Assembly (NCBI GenBank): GCA_014584695.1
Contig: JACTMI010000010.1
Coordinates: 124,001-188,000, forward strand
Length of the DNA: 64,000 nt
Origin: Acidobacteriota bacterium
GTDB taxonomy: Bacteria > Acidobacteriota > Thermoanaerobaculia > Multivoradales > JAGPDF01
Direction: 5' to 3'
Below, piece by piece: positions 54,601-62,185 of the stretch. The position numbers were made by a program, and so were the translations under genes. Positions within the stretch are counted from its first letter, which is position 1; every line of letters begins with the position of its first letter. The notes beneath the pieces are model-generated. The model was not told the origin of the DNA, did no database searches, and saw only the letters and a program-made list of their open reading frames with translations.

Positions 54601-54882
54601 CACCAGGTAGGCCTCGGCGGCCGCGGCGCGACCGAAATCGTGGATGACGACGACGTTCGGGTGGGCGAGCGAGCCGGCGGCGCGCGCTTCGCGGCGGAAG
54701 CGCTCGAAGGCCGGCGCCGAGCGGAACAGCTCGTCGTGGAGGATCTTGACCGCGACCAGCCGCTCCATCTCCTCGTGGCGCGCGAGGTAGACGACACCCG
54801 CACCCCCGCTGCCCAGCCGCCGGAGAATCCTGTAGCGGCGGTCGAGAAGAGAGTCGATCCGGGCGTCGCGTTCGTCTTTCAC
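51652..54882 (-). CDS. Ser/Thr kinase fused to an AAA-type ATPase and TPR repeats
   Basis: 1076 residues from GTG 54882. In order: kinase (about 15-275) with LGSGGAGVVYLA, Lys in VAVKIL, GIVHRDLKPGN and VADFGLAK; an AAA/STAND-like ATPase (about 345-640) with Walker A GGEPGTGKST and VVLGLEDLHWADPASVDLL as Walker B; then helical TPR-like repeats to the end (LDPKFAHSIRRL, LDPADPIAQGV). The family (MalT/adenylyl-cyclase-like signalling proteins) is typical of large-genome bacteria. No transmembrane segment, so it is cytoplasmic. Likely a stimulus-integrating kinase; ligands are unknown. Confidence 0.93.
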   Translation of the reverse strand: MKDERDARIDSLLDRRYRILRRLGSGGAGVVYLARHEEMERLVAVKILHDELFRSAPAFERFRREARAAGSLAHPNVVVIHDFGRAAAAEAYLVMEHCPEGSLADRLGRDGAVAPGEAVAIVAQIASAIDAAHAAGIVHRDLKPGNILFAGGRVKVADFGLAKLWSDDDPQLTGPNAIGSPLYMSPEQCQGLPAGPASDVYSLGVLAYELLTGAPPFSGHTVPAILIAHLTSEPEPPAARVPELPEPVSRALLAALAKEAAARPSTAGELADALTLGLAGLAPETLTAVGWGRPVTPPAARASRGTRDRTGAAALEPIGRGRELDQLSGLAAAAADGQGHLVTLGGEPGTGKSTLLAALLRRVRSEQPAALVALGRAAEHFASAEPYSPFLDALGDLLSGPAREPIARALALHAPTWAAHFPALATSGSGRDEGLEGRRSRDRMPRELAALLEELGRHAPVVLGLEDLHWADPASVDLLAFLAPRLSELPVLIAATYRPADIEVERHPLRALLAGLAQGTLPWIEVPPPPFGRAEVGAFLARELGVAPPEELVEFALRRTEGNPLFLSALLAHLLSTGAVERVSGQVLLRRSLPSIERIVPEGIAAVIRQKVERLDGADRRLLDAASVEGETFAATVLSRLIEEEEADVEDRLRSLAERHRLIEAAGEVEYPDGSASLRFRFKHSLYQHAFYDELAPKRRELWHRRVAEQLERLHAPRPASALAQLAVHWEKGREFRRAIEKNLAAADVAAWRNPKDARPYLDKALSLASRLPEAEARAARARLLVRLGRHDAETAEFAGDVALYDTAEAAVAEALTLEPDSAEAATVLGLIHLERGENLRALEDFATVIDRAPDHAPAWDGLSYLFKNTGFWEYALAAHERAAQLDPKFAHSIRRLSVLIYLDRFEEAVAEAEALVARRPKFAHYNYWRGIAAFYAGDRAEARHWIERGLELDPADPIAQGVLAFVLAAEGESERARDLLKLAEPGAAADGTFTFWIAKVHALLGELDAALDWLGRAAQLGYWDSPWMRRDPMLENLAGRHPFLEHLAELDRLRAGLAESYRGSVQRGVLNALLG

Positions 54883-54941
54883 CGCGGGACGCGCGGGAGC
54901 GTAGCACGCGCGGCACCGGCCGCCGGCGCGAGGCGAGCGCC

Positions 54942-56525
54942 TCAGCGCTCGTCGGCGGAAAGCGGCGCCGCGCCCGGCGCAGTGGCCGCCGGCGCCGCGG
55001 CCGCTGTGGTCGCGGGTGACCGGCGCGAGAACCGCCGCTTCACCTGCAGCCGCAGCCCGTCGAGCTCGGCCGCGAGCCAGAGCCGCAGGCCGCGCAGGGC
55101 CATGCGGTAGGGCGCGAGGTCGAGCGCGAAGTAGGCCGGGATGCGACGGCCGGCGTTGCGCCGGCCCGCCTCGCCGGTCACCCGCCGCAGCTCGGCGAGC
55201 GCCTTGAGGCGCCGATTGTAGAGACGCATCAGGTGGTAGTTGAAGAAGGCGGGCTTGGGGCCCAGCACCGGCTCCCAGTGGAAGCGGCCGTGGAAGCGGT
55301 ACGCGGGAATGACGACGAAGATGTAGTACTGCGCGGTGTCGAGCAGGAACGACGCCGACAGCAGATCCGCCTCGCCCATGTAGTAGTACTTGTCCTGGTA
55401 GACCGCTTCGAAGAAGCGCCGGTACGAGCGCTGGAAGGCCGCGTTGTGCTCCTCGACACGGGCCGCGATCGGCTCGCCTCTCGCCTCCGCCCGGACGATC
55501 TCGACCGTCGCCTCGACCGTGAAGCTGCAGTGGTCGAGCCCGGGCGAGTAGTAGGGGTCGAGGAACGCCGCGGCGTCGCCGACCAGCGCCCAGCCCTCGC
55601 CCATGTACTGCCTCGCGACGTAGGGCAGGTGCGAGTAGAAGCGGAAGTCCTCGCGGCGCATCTCGGCGCCCTCGAGCAGCTCCTGGCAGGGGGAGAGCTG
55701 GCGCAGGAACTCGAGGTACGCGGCCGGCTTGTCGCGCTGCTCGTGGAGATCGAGCAGGCGGCGGTCGAAGACGACGCCGATCGAGGTCTCGCCGTGGCCC
55801 AGCGGAATGAACCAGGTCCACGAGCCCCGGCGCATGTAGTGGTTGGTCGCCAGCCGGCGCGAGGAGAGGTTCCGGCGCGCGAACTCGACCGGTCCGCGGG
55901 CGGCCAGATCGTCGATCGAGCGGACGTTCCTCCAGCGCGCCCAGATCGCGGCGGTCGGGTGGGCCTCGTTGCGCTCGATCAACCCCAGGCGGCGGCCGAG
56001 AAAGCAGGCGCGGCCGGTGGCATCGATCACCCAGCGGCAGCCGACGGTCGCGATCTCGCTGCCGCGCTCGATCGTCACCCGGTGGTCGAAGCGGCCGAGC
56101 TCGACCGCGCGGGCGCGCGCCGGCCGCGCCAGCTCCGCGCCCTCGGCCACCGCCAGGTCGAGCACGTGCTGGTCGAGCGCGTCGCGGCGCAGCTGGAAGG
56201 AGGGCACGGCGCTGCGCACGAACCCCCCCGCCTCGCTCGCCTGCCAGTGGTGCTCGACGCGGTCGTTGGCGAACCAGTAGCGCAGCCCTTCCTTGGGCAG
56301 CTGGTCGAGCTCGAGATGGCGCCAGAGCGCCAGGCGCCGGGTCAGGAACATGCCCGACATCTCGGTCGTCGCCTCGCCCACCTTGGCGTCGAATGCGCGG
56401 CTCTTCTCGACCACCAGCACCGAGAGCTCCGGCGCTTCGCGGCGCAGCAACAGGGCGGTCGCGGCGCCCGAGAAAGCGCCGCCGAGAACGACCACGTCGT
56501 AGCGCTGGCGGGCCGGGAAGGTCAT
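54942..56525 (-). CDS. FAD-dependent halogenase-like oxidoreductase (copy A)
   Basis: 527 residues from ATG 56525. The FAD motif VVVLGGAFSGAATALLL lies at 11-27 and KVGEATTEM at 48-56. A candidate catalytic Lys78 sits in LPKEGLRYWF, and the halogenase signature WTWFIP is at 236-241. GDAAAFLDPYYSPGL binds flavin. Flavin-dependent halogenases chlorinate or brominate activated carbons using FADH2. It is 22 nt downstream of the adenylate-forming ligase on the same strand. An extended C-terminus (about 150 residues, Ala-rich tail) is not explained. Hydroxylating oxygenase is the alternative. Confidence 0.8.
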   Translation of the reverse strand: MTFPARQRYDVVVLGGAFSGAATALLLRREAPELSVLVVEKSRAFDAKVGEATTEMSGMFLTRRLALWRHLELDQLPKEGLRYWFANDRVEHHWQASEAGGFVRSAVPSFQLRRDALDQHVLDLAVAEGAELARPARARAVELGRFDHRVTIERGSEIATVGCRWVIDATGRACFLGRRLGLIERNEAHPTAAIWARWRNVRSIDDLAARGPVEFARRNLSSRRLATNHYMRRGSWTWFIPLGHGETSIGVVFDRRLLDLHEQRDKPAAYLEFLRQLSPCQELLEGAEMRREDFRFYSHLPYVARQYMGEGWALVGDAAAFLDPYYSPGLDHCSFTVEATVEIVRAEARGEPIAARVEEHNAAFQRSYRRFFEAVYQDKYYYMGEADLLSASFLLDTAQYYIFVVIPAYRFHGRFHWEPVLGPKPAFFNYHLMRLYNRRLKALAELRRVTGEAGRRNAGRRIPAYFALDLAPYRMALRGLRLWLAAELDGLRLQVKRRFSRRSPATTAAAAPAATAPGAAPLSADER

Positions 56526-56547
56526 CGCGGAAAGTGTAGCAGCGCGC

Positions 56548-57963
56548 TCACTCGACGACCGCCGGCAGCTCGACGAGCGCCGCGCGGTCGAGCTTGCCGC
56601 GCGCGCTGCGCGGCAGCTCGGGCAGCACGACCACGCTGCGCGGGATCTTGTGCTCGGCGAGGCGCCCCCGGCACCACTCGACGACCTCGAGATAGCCGAT
56701 CCCCCCGGCCGGCGCGGCGACCACCGCCCGCAACTGGGACCGAGGCCCGTCGGGGCCGTCGACGCCCAGGACACAGACCTCGCTCACCCCCGGCAGGCCG
56801 GCGAGCAGGGCCTCGACCTCGCGCGGATTGACGTTCTTGCCGCGCACGATCACCAGGTCGTCGGCGCGGCCGCCGAGCTGGATCTCGGCACCCCGCCAGG
56901 CGGCCAGATCGCCGGTCAGGAAGGTCCCGCCGGCGAGCTCCGGCGCGGGCTCGGGCAGGTAGCCGTCGGCGACCGCGGCCGAGCGGACGCGCAACCGCCC
57001 GCCCTCGGCATCGACTTCGACCTCGACGCCCGGGATCGGCTCGCCCACCGTGTCGCGCTCGGCGGCCCCGCCGTCGCGGTCGTAGGTGATGCCGCCGCAT
57101 TCGCTGGCGCCGTAGAAGACGTGCACCGGCCGGCCCAGCCGCTCGCGGAAGAGCCGCGCCGTCTCCGCGCCCAGCGGCGCGCCGGCCGAGATCGTCAAGC
57201 GGATGCTCGCCGGCCAGGCGGGGGGTTCGCGCAGGCGCATCAGCGCCGCCAGGTACGCCGGCACGGTCGGAAAGAAGGTCGCGCCGAGCGCCCGCCCGGC
57301 CGCCAGCGTGGCGAAGGGGGCCCGATCCTCCGCCAGCACCAGCAGGGAGCCACGGACGAGGGCCGGCAGGACGAGGCTGGAAAAGCCGTAGGAGTGCGAG
57401 AAGGGAATCGCCGCCAGGCAGCGCTCCTCGGCGAGCAGACCCATCGCGGCGGCGAGTTGGGCATCGTCGGCGGCGAGCGCGGCGGCGCCGACGGCGATGC
57501 CCCGCGGCAATCCGGTCGAGCCCGAAGTGAGCTTCACCGCGCCGGTGGTCGGCGCGAGCTCGAGCTCGCGCGCCGGCGCCCGGCGCGAGACCACCCAGGC
57601 CGCGGTCGATTCCGGCCAGCCCGCGGCCGACCAGAGGAAGGCGGCGACGCCCAGTCGGTCGAGCGCGGCGATCCGATCGGGTGTCGGCTCCGAGGAATCG
57701 CACAGCACGGGGACCAGCCCCAACCGCCTCAAGGCCAGGTAGCCGGCGAGGAACGCCGGGCCGGACGGCGCCGCCAGCCCCACCAGCCGCCCGGGTGCGA
57801 GCGCCTCCTCAGCCACCCGGAGCGCCAGCGCGGCGGCGGCGCGATCGACCTCGCCCACGGTCCAGAGCCGGGCCGGGGAAGCGACCAGCGGCCGGTCGGC
57901 GCGGCGGGCGGCGAGGCTGGCGAAGGGCTCGAGGATCGGGTCGGGCGGGCTCGCGGAGCGCAT
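56548..57963 (-). CDS. Adenylate-forming acyl/aryl-CoA or acyl-ACP ligase
   Basis: 471 residues. The ANL superfamily motifs are TSGSTGLPRG (A3), FYGASECGG (A5), LTGDLAAW (A7), GRADDLVIVRGKNVNPREVE (A8) and PRSARGKLDR with catalytic Lys (A10). It activates a carboxylate as AMP ester and passes it to CoA or a carrier protein. Beside the ACP and ketosynthases it would plausibly supply the starter unit. It is divergent from the halogenase-like copy B across 68 bp containing a shared AGTATACT. Confidence 0.88.
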   Translation of the reverse strand: MRSASPPDPILEPFASLAARRADRPLVASPARLWTVGEVDRAAAALALRVAEEALAPGRLVGLAAPSGPAFLAGYLALRRLGLVPVLCDSSEPTPDRIAALDRLGVAAFLWSAAGWPESTAAWVVSRRAPARELELAPTTGAVKLTSGSTGLPRGIAVGAAALAADDAQLAAAMGLLAEERCLAAIPFSHSYGFSSLVLPALVRGSLLVLAEDRAPFATLAAGRALGATFFPTVPAYLAALMRLREPPAWPASIRLTISAGAPLGAETARLFRERLGRPVHVFYGASECGGITYDRDGGAAERDTVGEPIPGVEVEVDAEGGRLRVRSAAVADGYLPEPAPELAGGTFLTGDLAAWRGAEIQLGGRADDLVIVRGKNVNPREVEALLAGLPGVSEVCVLGVDGPDGPRSQLRAVVAAPAGGIGYLEVVEWCRGRLAEHKIPRSVVVLPELPRSARGKLDRAALVELPAVVE

Positions 57964-57977
57964 CTCGGAGAGCCGCG

Positions 57978-57985
57978 AGTATACT
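57978..57985. promoter_or_regulatory. Palindromic -10 element AGTATACT serving both directions
   Basis: It reads TATACT on both strands and is the only AT-rich octamer in the 68-bp gap. It lies 15 nt before the ligase ATG (minus) and 47 nt before the TTG of copy B (plus). No good -35 box is visible on either side, so this is a suggestion of a divergent promoter. Confidence 0.45.
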
Positions 57986-58031
57986 TGCCGCCGCGCGCTC
58001 GCCACGGGCCGCCGAAGCCTCTGGATCCCGC

Positions 58032-59324
58032 TTGTCCGACCCGACACCGTTCGACTTCGACTTCGCCGTCGCCGGCGGCGGCCCCGCCGGCTGCGCCGCG
58101 GCGATCGGCCTCGCCACGCGCGGCCACCGGGTGGTGCTGGTCGAGCGTGACCGCTTCCCGCGATTCCACATCGGCGAGTCCTTGATCGCCACCGCGAACC
58201 AGTGTTTCGAGGCGCTCGGCCTCGACCAGCGGATGCGCGGCGCCGGCTTCCCCGAGAAGTGGGGCGCGCAGCTCGCCACCCACGACGGCCGGGCCGGACG
58301 CCCGGTCGACTTCTCGACCTCGCCCGAGATCGCGCGCCCGCAGACCTGGCAGGTCTGCCGCGAGAAGTTCGATCAGATGCTGCTCGAGCGCGCGCGCGAA
58401 GTCGGCGTCGAGGTGCGCGAAGGCGAGCGGATCGAAGGCGTCGACTTCGCGGTCGATCGCGTCGAGCTCGACCTCGGCGGCCGCACTCTGCGCGCCCGGG
58501 CCCTGGTCGACGCCACCGGGCGCTCCGGCCTGTTGGCGAAGAAGCTCGATCTGCGCCGCGACGAGCCGCGCCTCGCCAACGTCGCGATCTACGGCCACTA
58601 CTCCGGCGTGCCGCAGCCCGCGGGCCGGGCCGCCGGCGACATCCGCATCGTCGCCCGGCGCGACGCCGGCTGGTTCTGGCTGATCCCGATCGACGAGCGC
58701 TTGACCAGCGTCGGCGCCGTGCTGCCGAAGCCGCTCTATCTGCGGCTCGAGCGGGGCGAGCCCGAGCGGATGCTGGCCGCTCTGATCGAAGACACGCCGG
58801 CGGTGGCGGAGCTGATGCGCGGTGCGACGCTGGAGTGGCCGGTGCGGGTGGAGCGGGACTTTTCCTACTCGGCGACCCGCTACGCCGGGGACCGCTGGGT
58901 GCTGGCGGGCGATGCCGGCTCCTTCCTCGACCCGGTCTTCTCGACCGGCGTCTCGATCGCGCTCGAGTCCGGGCTCGAGGCGGCGCGCGCGCTCGACCGC
59001 GCCGCGCGGGCCGGCGACTTCTCGGCCCGCCGCTTCGAGCGCTTCGACCGCGCGCAGCGGCGGCGCTTCGAGGTCTTCCGTCGCTTCGTGCTGGCGTTCT
59101 ACACGCCGGAGTTCCGCGACCTGTTCTTCCAGCCCGGGCCGCCCCCCGCGCTCTTCCGCGCCGTGGTGACCGTGCTCGCCGGCAACTGGCGTCCGCGCCT
59201 GCGGACCCGCTTGCTGATCCATGCCTTCTTCCTCTGCGTGCGCCTCCAGCGCCGCGTTCGCTTGGTCGACCGCATCGCCCGGCGCGATCCCGCGGCGGGC
59301 TTCCCCGAGGGGACCGCTGCCTGA
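58032..59324 (+). CDS. FAD-dependent halogenase-like oxidoreductase (copy B)
   Basis: 430 residues from TTG 58032. FAD motif FAVAGGGPAGCAAAIGLA (11-28) and RFHIGESL (44-51). A candidate catalytic Lys76 lies in GFPEKWGAQ, and WFWLIP (214-219) is the halogenase-type signature. GDAGSFLDPVFSTGVSIAL lies near residue 300. It is shorter than copy A and not closely similar, so the two may act on different substrates or positions. Its stop overlaps the ACP start (CTGA), putting it in one transcript with ACP and ketosynthases. Confidence 0.82.
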   Translation: MSDPTPFDFDFAVAGGGPAGCAAAIGLATRGHRVVLVERDRFPRFHIGESLIATANQCFEALGLDQRMRGAGFPEKWGAQLATHDGRAGRPVDFSTSPEIARPQTWQVCREKFDQMLLERAREVGVEVREGERIEGVDFAVDRVELDLGGRTLRARALVDATGRSGLLAKKLDLRRDEPRLANVAIYGHYSGVPQPAGRAAGDIRIVARRDAGWFWLIPIDERLTSVGAVLPKPLYLRLERGEPERMLAALIEDTPAVAELMRGATLEWPVRVERDFSYSATRYAGDRWVLAGDAGSFLDPVFSTGVSIALESGLEAARALDRAARAGDFSARRFERFDRAQRRRFEVFRRFVLAFYTPEFRDLFFQPGPPPALFRAVVTVLAGNWRPRLRTRLLIHAFFLCVRLQRRVRLVDRIARRDPAAGFPEGTAA

Positions 59325-59626
59325 TCCCCCACGGCGCAGTTCCGGGACTGGTCCCGCGCCTCAAGCGCCTGGTCGTCGAGAGCCTGAAGCTCGACGGTCT
59401 CGACCCCGAGGCGATCGGCGACCACCAGCAGCTCTTCGCGGGCGAGCTCGGCCTCGATTCGGTCGACGCGCTCGAGCTCGTGGTGGCGGTCGAGCGCGAG
59501 TTCGGCGTCACCGTGCCGAGCGAGGAGGTCGGCTCGGAGGCTTTCGCCACCGTGGCCGCGCTCGCTGCGTGGCTGGCGCCCCGGTTGGGTGCCGGGCACG
59601 AGGAAGACGGAGCGCCGGGGCGATGA
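59321..59626 (+). CDS. Acyl carrier protein
   Basis: About 101 residues. The phosphopantetheine site LGLDSVDAL has Ser47. No ATG, GTG or TTG in frame precedes it; the only start giving a complete ACP is CTG at 59321, with GAGGGG (59307-59312) eight bases upstream and a CTGA overlap with the oxidoreductase stop. Acyl chains or aromatic starters would be held here while the ketosynthases and halogenases act. ATGA overlap leads into the next gene. Confidence 0.88.
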   Translation: MIPHGAVPGLVPRLKRLVVESLKLDGLDPEAIGDHQQLFAGELGLDSVDALELVVAVEREFGVTVPSEEVGSEAFATVAALAAWLAPRLGAGHEEDGAPGR

Positions 59627-60858
59627 CCGGCGGATCCGACCGCGCCGTCGCGATCACCGGACTCGGCGCGGTCTCCGGCTTCGGCTGGGGGGTCGAGACC
59701 TTCTGGACCGGCCTGCGCTCGGGGGCGACCGCGATCGGCGGCTTCCGGCGCTTCGACCACGCCGCCTACCGCACCCACGTCGCGGCGGAGGTCGAGGCCG
59801 GCTTCGCGCTCGACGCCCTGGCCGGAGCCGAGCGCGCGAGCCTCGCCGACCGCTTCGCGCTGTTCGCCGCCAGCGAGGCGCTCGCCGCTGCCGGGCTGCC
59901 CGAGCGCCTCGACGCGCTCGACGCCGGGCTCTTCTTCGGCAGCTCGACCGGCGGCATGCTGGAGGCGGAGGAGTTCTTCCACGAGCTGACGACCGGCCGG
60001 CGCCGGCACGTCCGGCTCGGCCTGCTCTCGGCGCAGCAGCCGAACGGGCCCGGTGACGCCGTGGCGCGCGTTCACGGCGTCGGCGGACCGGTCGAGACCG
60101 TGGCGAGCGCCTGCGCTTCGGCGACGCTCGCGCTCGGCGCCGCGCTCGATGCGCTGCGCGCCGGCGAGATCGAGGTCGCCTTGGTCGGCGGCGCCGACTC
60201 GCTCTGCCGGCTGACCTTCGCCGGCTTCAACTCGCTGCGCGCCGTCGATCCGCGGCCCTGCCGCCCCTTCCGCGCCGGGCGCGAGGGCATGTCGATCGGC
60301 GAAGGCGCGGCGGTGCTGATCCTCGAGTCGCCGGCGCACGCCGCGCGGCGCGGCGCGACGATCCTGGGCTGGCTCGCCGGCGCCGGCGCGTCGTGCGACG
60401 CCCACCACATGACCGCCCCCGACCCGGCCGGGGACGGCATCGCGCGCGCGGTCGAGGGGGCGCTCACCGACGCCCGGCTCGCGGCCGACGAGATCGACTT
60501 CGTCAACCTCCACGGCACCGGCACGCCGGCCAACGACGCCGCCGAGGCGCGCATGCTGGCGCGCATCTTCGGCGACCGCGTGGACCGTCTGCCCGCGACC
60601 TCGACCAAGGCCGCGGTCGGCCACTACCTCGGCGCCGCCGGGGCGATCGAGGCGGTGGCGACGCTGCTCTGCCTCGCGCGCGGCGAGGTCCACCCGACGC
60701 CCGGCGAGGGCGCGCTCGATCCGGCGGCAAAGGTCGACCTGGTGGTTGGCGTGCCACGGCCGCTGGCGCGATCGCGGGTGGCGCTGTCGACCAATCTCGC
60801 GTTCGGCGGCGCCAACGCGGCGGCGATCTTCCTGCGCGGCGACGGGGAGCCGGCTTGA
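59623..60858 (+). CDS. Beta-ketoacyl-ACP synthase, catalytically intact
   Basis: 411 residues, FabF-like. Nucleophile Cys164 (ASACAS), His297 (NLHGTGTPAND), Lys329 and His334 (KAAVGHYLGAAG) form the full triad. It condenses malonyl-ACP with the growing acyl chain. ATG overlaps the ACP stop. The following gene is a homologue without the catalytic residues, so the pair resembles the ketosynthase/chain-length-factor heterodimer of type II polyketide synthases and aryl-polyene systems. Confidence 0.93.
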   Translation: MTGGSDRAVAITGLGAVSGFGWGVETFWTGLRSGATAIGGFRRFDHAAYRTHVAAEVEAGFALDALAGAERASLADRFALFAASEALAAAGLPERLDALDAGLFFGSSTGGMLEAEEFFHELTTGRRRHVRLGLLSAQQPNGPGDAVARVHGVGGPVETVASACASATLALGAALDALRAGEIEVALVGGADSLCRLTFAGFNSLRAVDPRPCRPFRAGREGMSIGEGAAVLILESPAHAARRGATILGWLAGAGASCDAHHMTAPDPAGDGIARAVEGALTDARLAADEIDFVNLHGTGTPANDAAEARMLARIFGDRVDRLPATSTKAAVGHYLGAAGAIEAVATLLCLARGEVHPTPGEGALDPAAKVDLVVGVPRPLARSRVALSTNLAFGGANAAAIFLRGDGEPA

Positions 60859-62078
60859 GCCGCGCCCGCCTGGTCGTCAGCGGCCTGGGCACGCTGGGCG
60901 CCAGCGGCGTGGGGACCGACGCCCTCGCCGCGGCGCTCGCGACCGGCGGCAGCCCGGCCCGGGAGGTCGACCGCGGCGCCGGCTACCACCGCCGCCACGG
61001 CGCCCGCACCGCCCGGCTGGCCTCGGGGCTCGACCTCGGCGCCCTGTTGCCCGCGGCGCAAGCCCGCCGCATGAGCCCACCCGCGCGCTTCGCGGTCGCC
61101 GCGGCCCGCCTCGCCCTCCAGCAGGCCGGCCTCGACGACCCGGGCGCCCACGCGCACACCGCCGTGGTGCTCGGCACCGCATTCGGGCCCTCGTCGGTCA
61201 CCGAGCTGCTGCTGCGCCAGATCTTCGAGCTCGGCCCCGAACAGGCCTCGCCGGCGCTGTTCACCGAGTCGGTGGCGAGCGCCGCCGCCTCGCAGGTGGC
61301 GCTCGCCTGGAAGGCGAAGGGGCCCTCGCTTACGATCACTCAGCGTGAGGCGAGCGACCTGCTCGCCGTGGTCGAGGCGGCGCGGCTGGTCGCGAGCGGC
61401 CGCGCCGAGCGCGCCCTGGTGCTGGTGGTCGACGAGATGATCCCGCTCCTCCACGCCGTGCTCGATCGATTCCGGGCGCTGGCCCGCCCCGGCCCGGACG
61501 GCATCGAGGCCGCCCGCCCCTTCGACCGCGGGCGCGACGGTGTGATCGCCGCCGAAGGGGCGACCGCGCTGCTGGTCGAGCCCCTCGACGCCGCCGAGGC
61601 GCGCGGCGTGCGGCCGCTCGTCCGGCTCGCCGCGCGGGCGGCGGCGTTCGACTCCAGCGCGCCGAACCGCGATTGGGGCGTCGGCGCCGAGTCGCTCGCC
61701 GCGCGGCTCGGCCGCTCGCTCGGGCGACAGGGGATCGAATCTGGATCGTTCGACCGGGTGGTCTCCGGCGCCGGCGGCAGCCGGCGCGGCGACCGGCTCG
61801 AGGCCGCGGTGCTGCAGGGTCTCTGGCGAGGCCGCGGTCTGCCGCCGGTGCACGCGCCCAAGGGCGCTCTCGGCGAATACGGCGGCGGCTTCCTGGCCGC
61901 CGCGGTGGCGATCGCGGCCGGCCGCCCGGCCGGACCGCCGGCCGGGTTCCGGGCCGCCGATCCCGAGTTGGGCTTGATCCCCGCCGACGGCGCCTCTCTG
62001 GCGCGGCCGCAACGGGTCCTGGTCTCCGCCCTCGCCACCTCGGGCGCGGCCGCCTGGCTGGTCCTCGAGCCAGCCTGA
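60855..62078 (+). CDS. Ketosynthase-like chain-length-factor partner, catalytic residues lost
   Basis: 407 residues from TTG (TTGA overlap). Aligned with the preceding synthase, the active Cys is Glu165 (ITQREAS), the first His is Ser304 (VSGAGGS) and the second is Glu341 (KGALGEYGGG). The rest of the thiolase fold is retained, so this is a non-catalytic partner, not a pseudogene: no frameshift and a conserved core. In type II systems such partners set chain length and stabilise the dimer. The Gln typical of classical chain-length factors is absent. Confidence 0.88.
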   Translation: MSRARLVVSGLGTLGASGVGTDALAAALATGGSPAREVDRGAGYHRRHGARTARLASGLDLGALLPAAQARRMSPPARFAVAAARLALQQAGLDDPGAHAHTAVVLGTAFGPSSVTELLLRQIFELGPEQASPALFTESVASAAASQVALAWKAKGPSLTITQREASDLLAVVEAARLVASGRAERALVLVVDEMIPLLHAVLDRFRALARPGPDGIEAARPFDRGRDGVIAAEGATALLVEPLDAAEARGVRPLVRLAARAAAFDSSAPNRDWGVGAESLAARLGRSLGRQGIESGSFDRVVSGAGGSRRGDRLEAAVLQGLWRGRGLPPVHAPKGALGEYGGGFLAAAVAIAAGRPAGPPAGFRAADPELGLIPADGASLARPQRVLVSALATSGAAAWLVLEPA

Positions 62079-62185
62079 CCGCGGCCGAGGCGCGCCGGGG
62101 CGACCGCCCGGTGGCTCCTCGGGAGGCCCTGTCCGCGCCGTTCGCCGGTGGTACAGTCCCCGCCAACCGAGGAAAGGAGAGCCTC

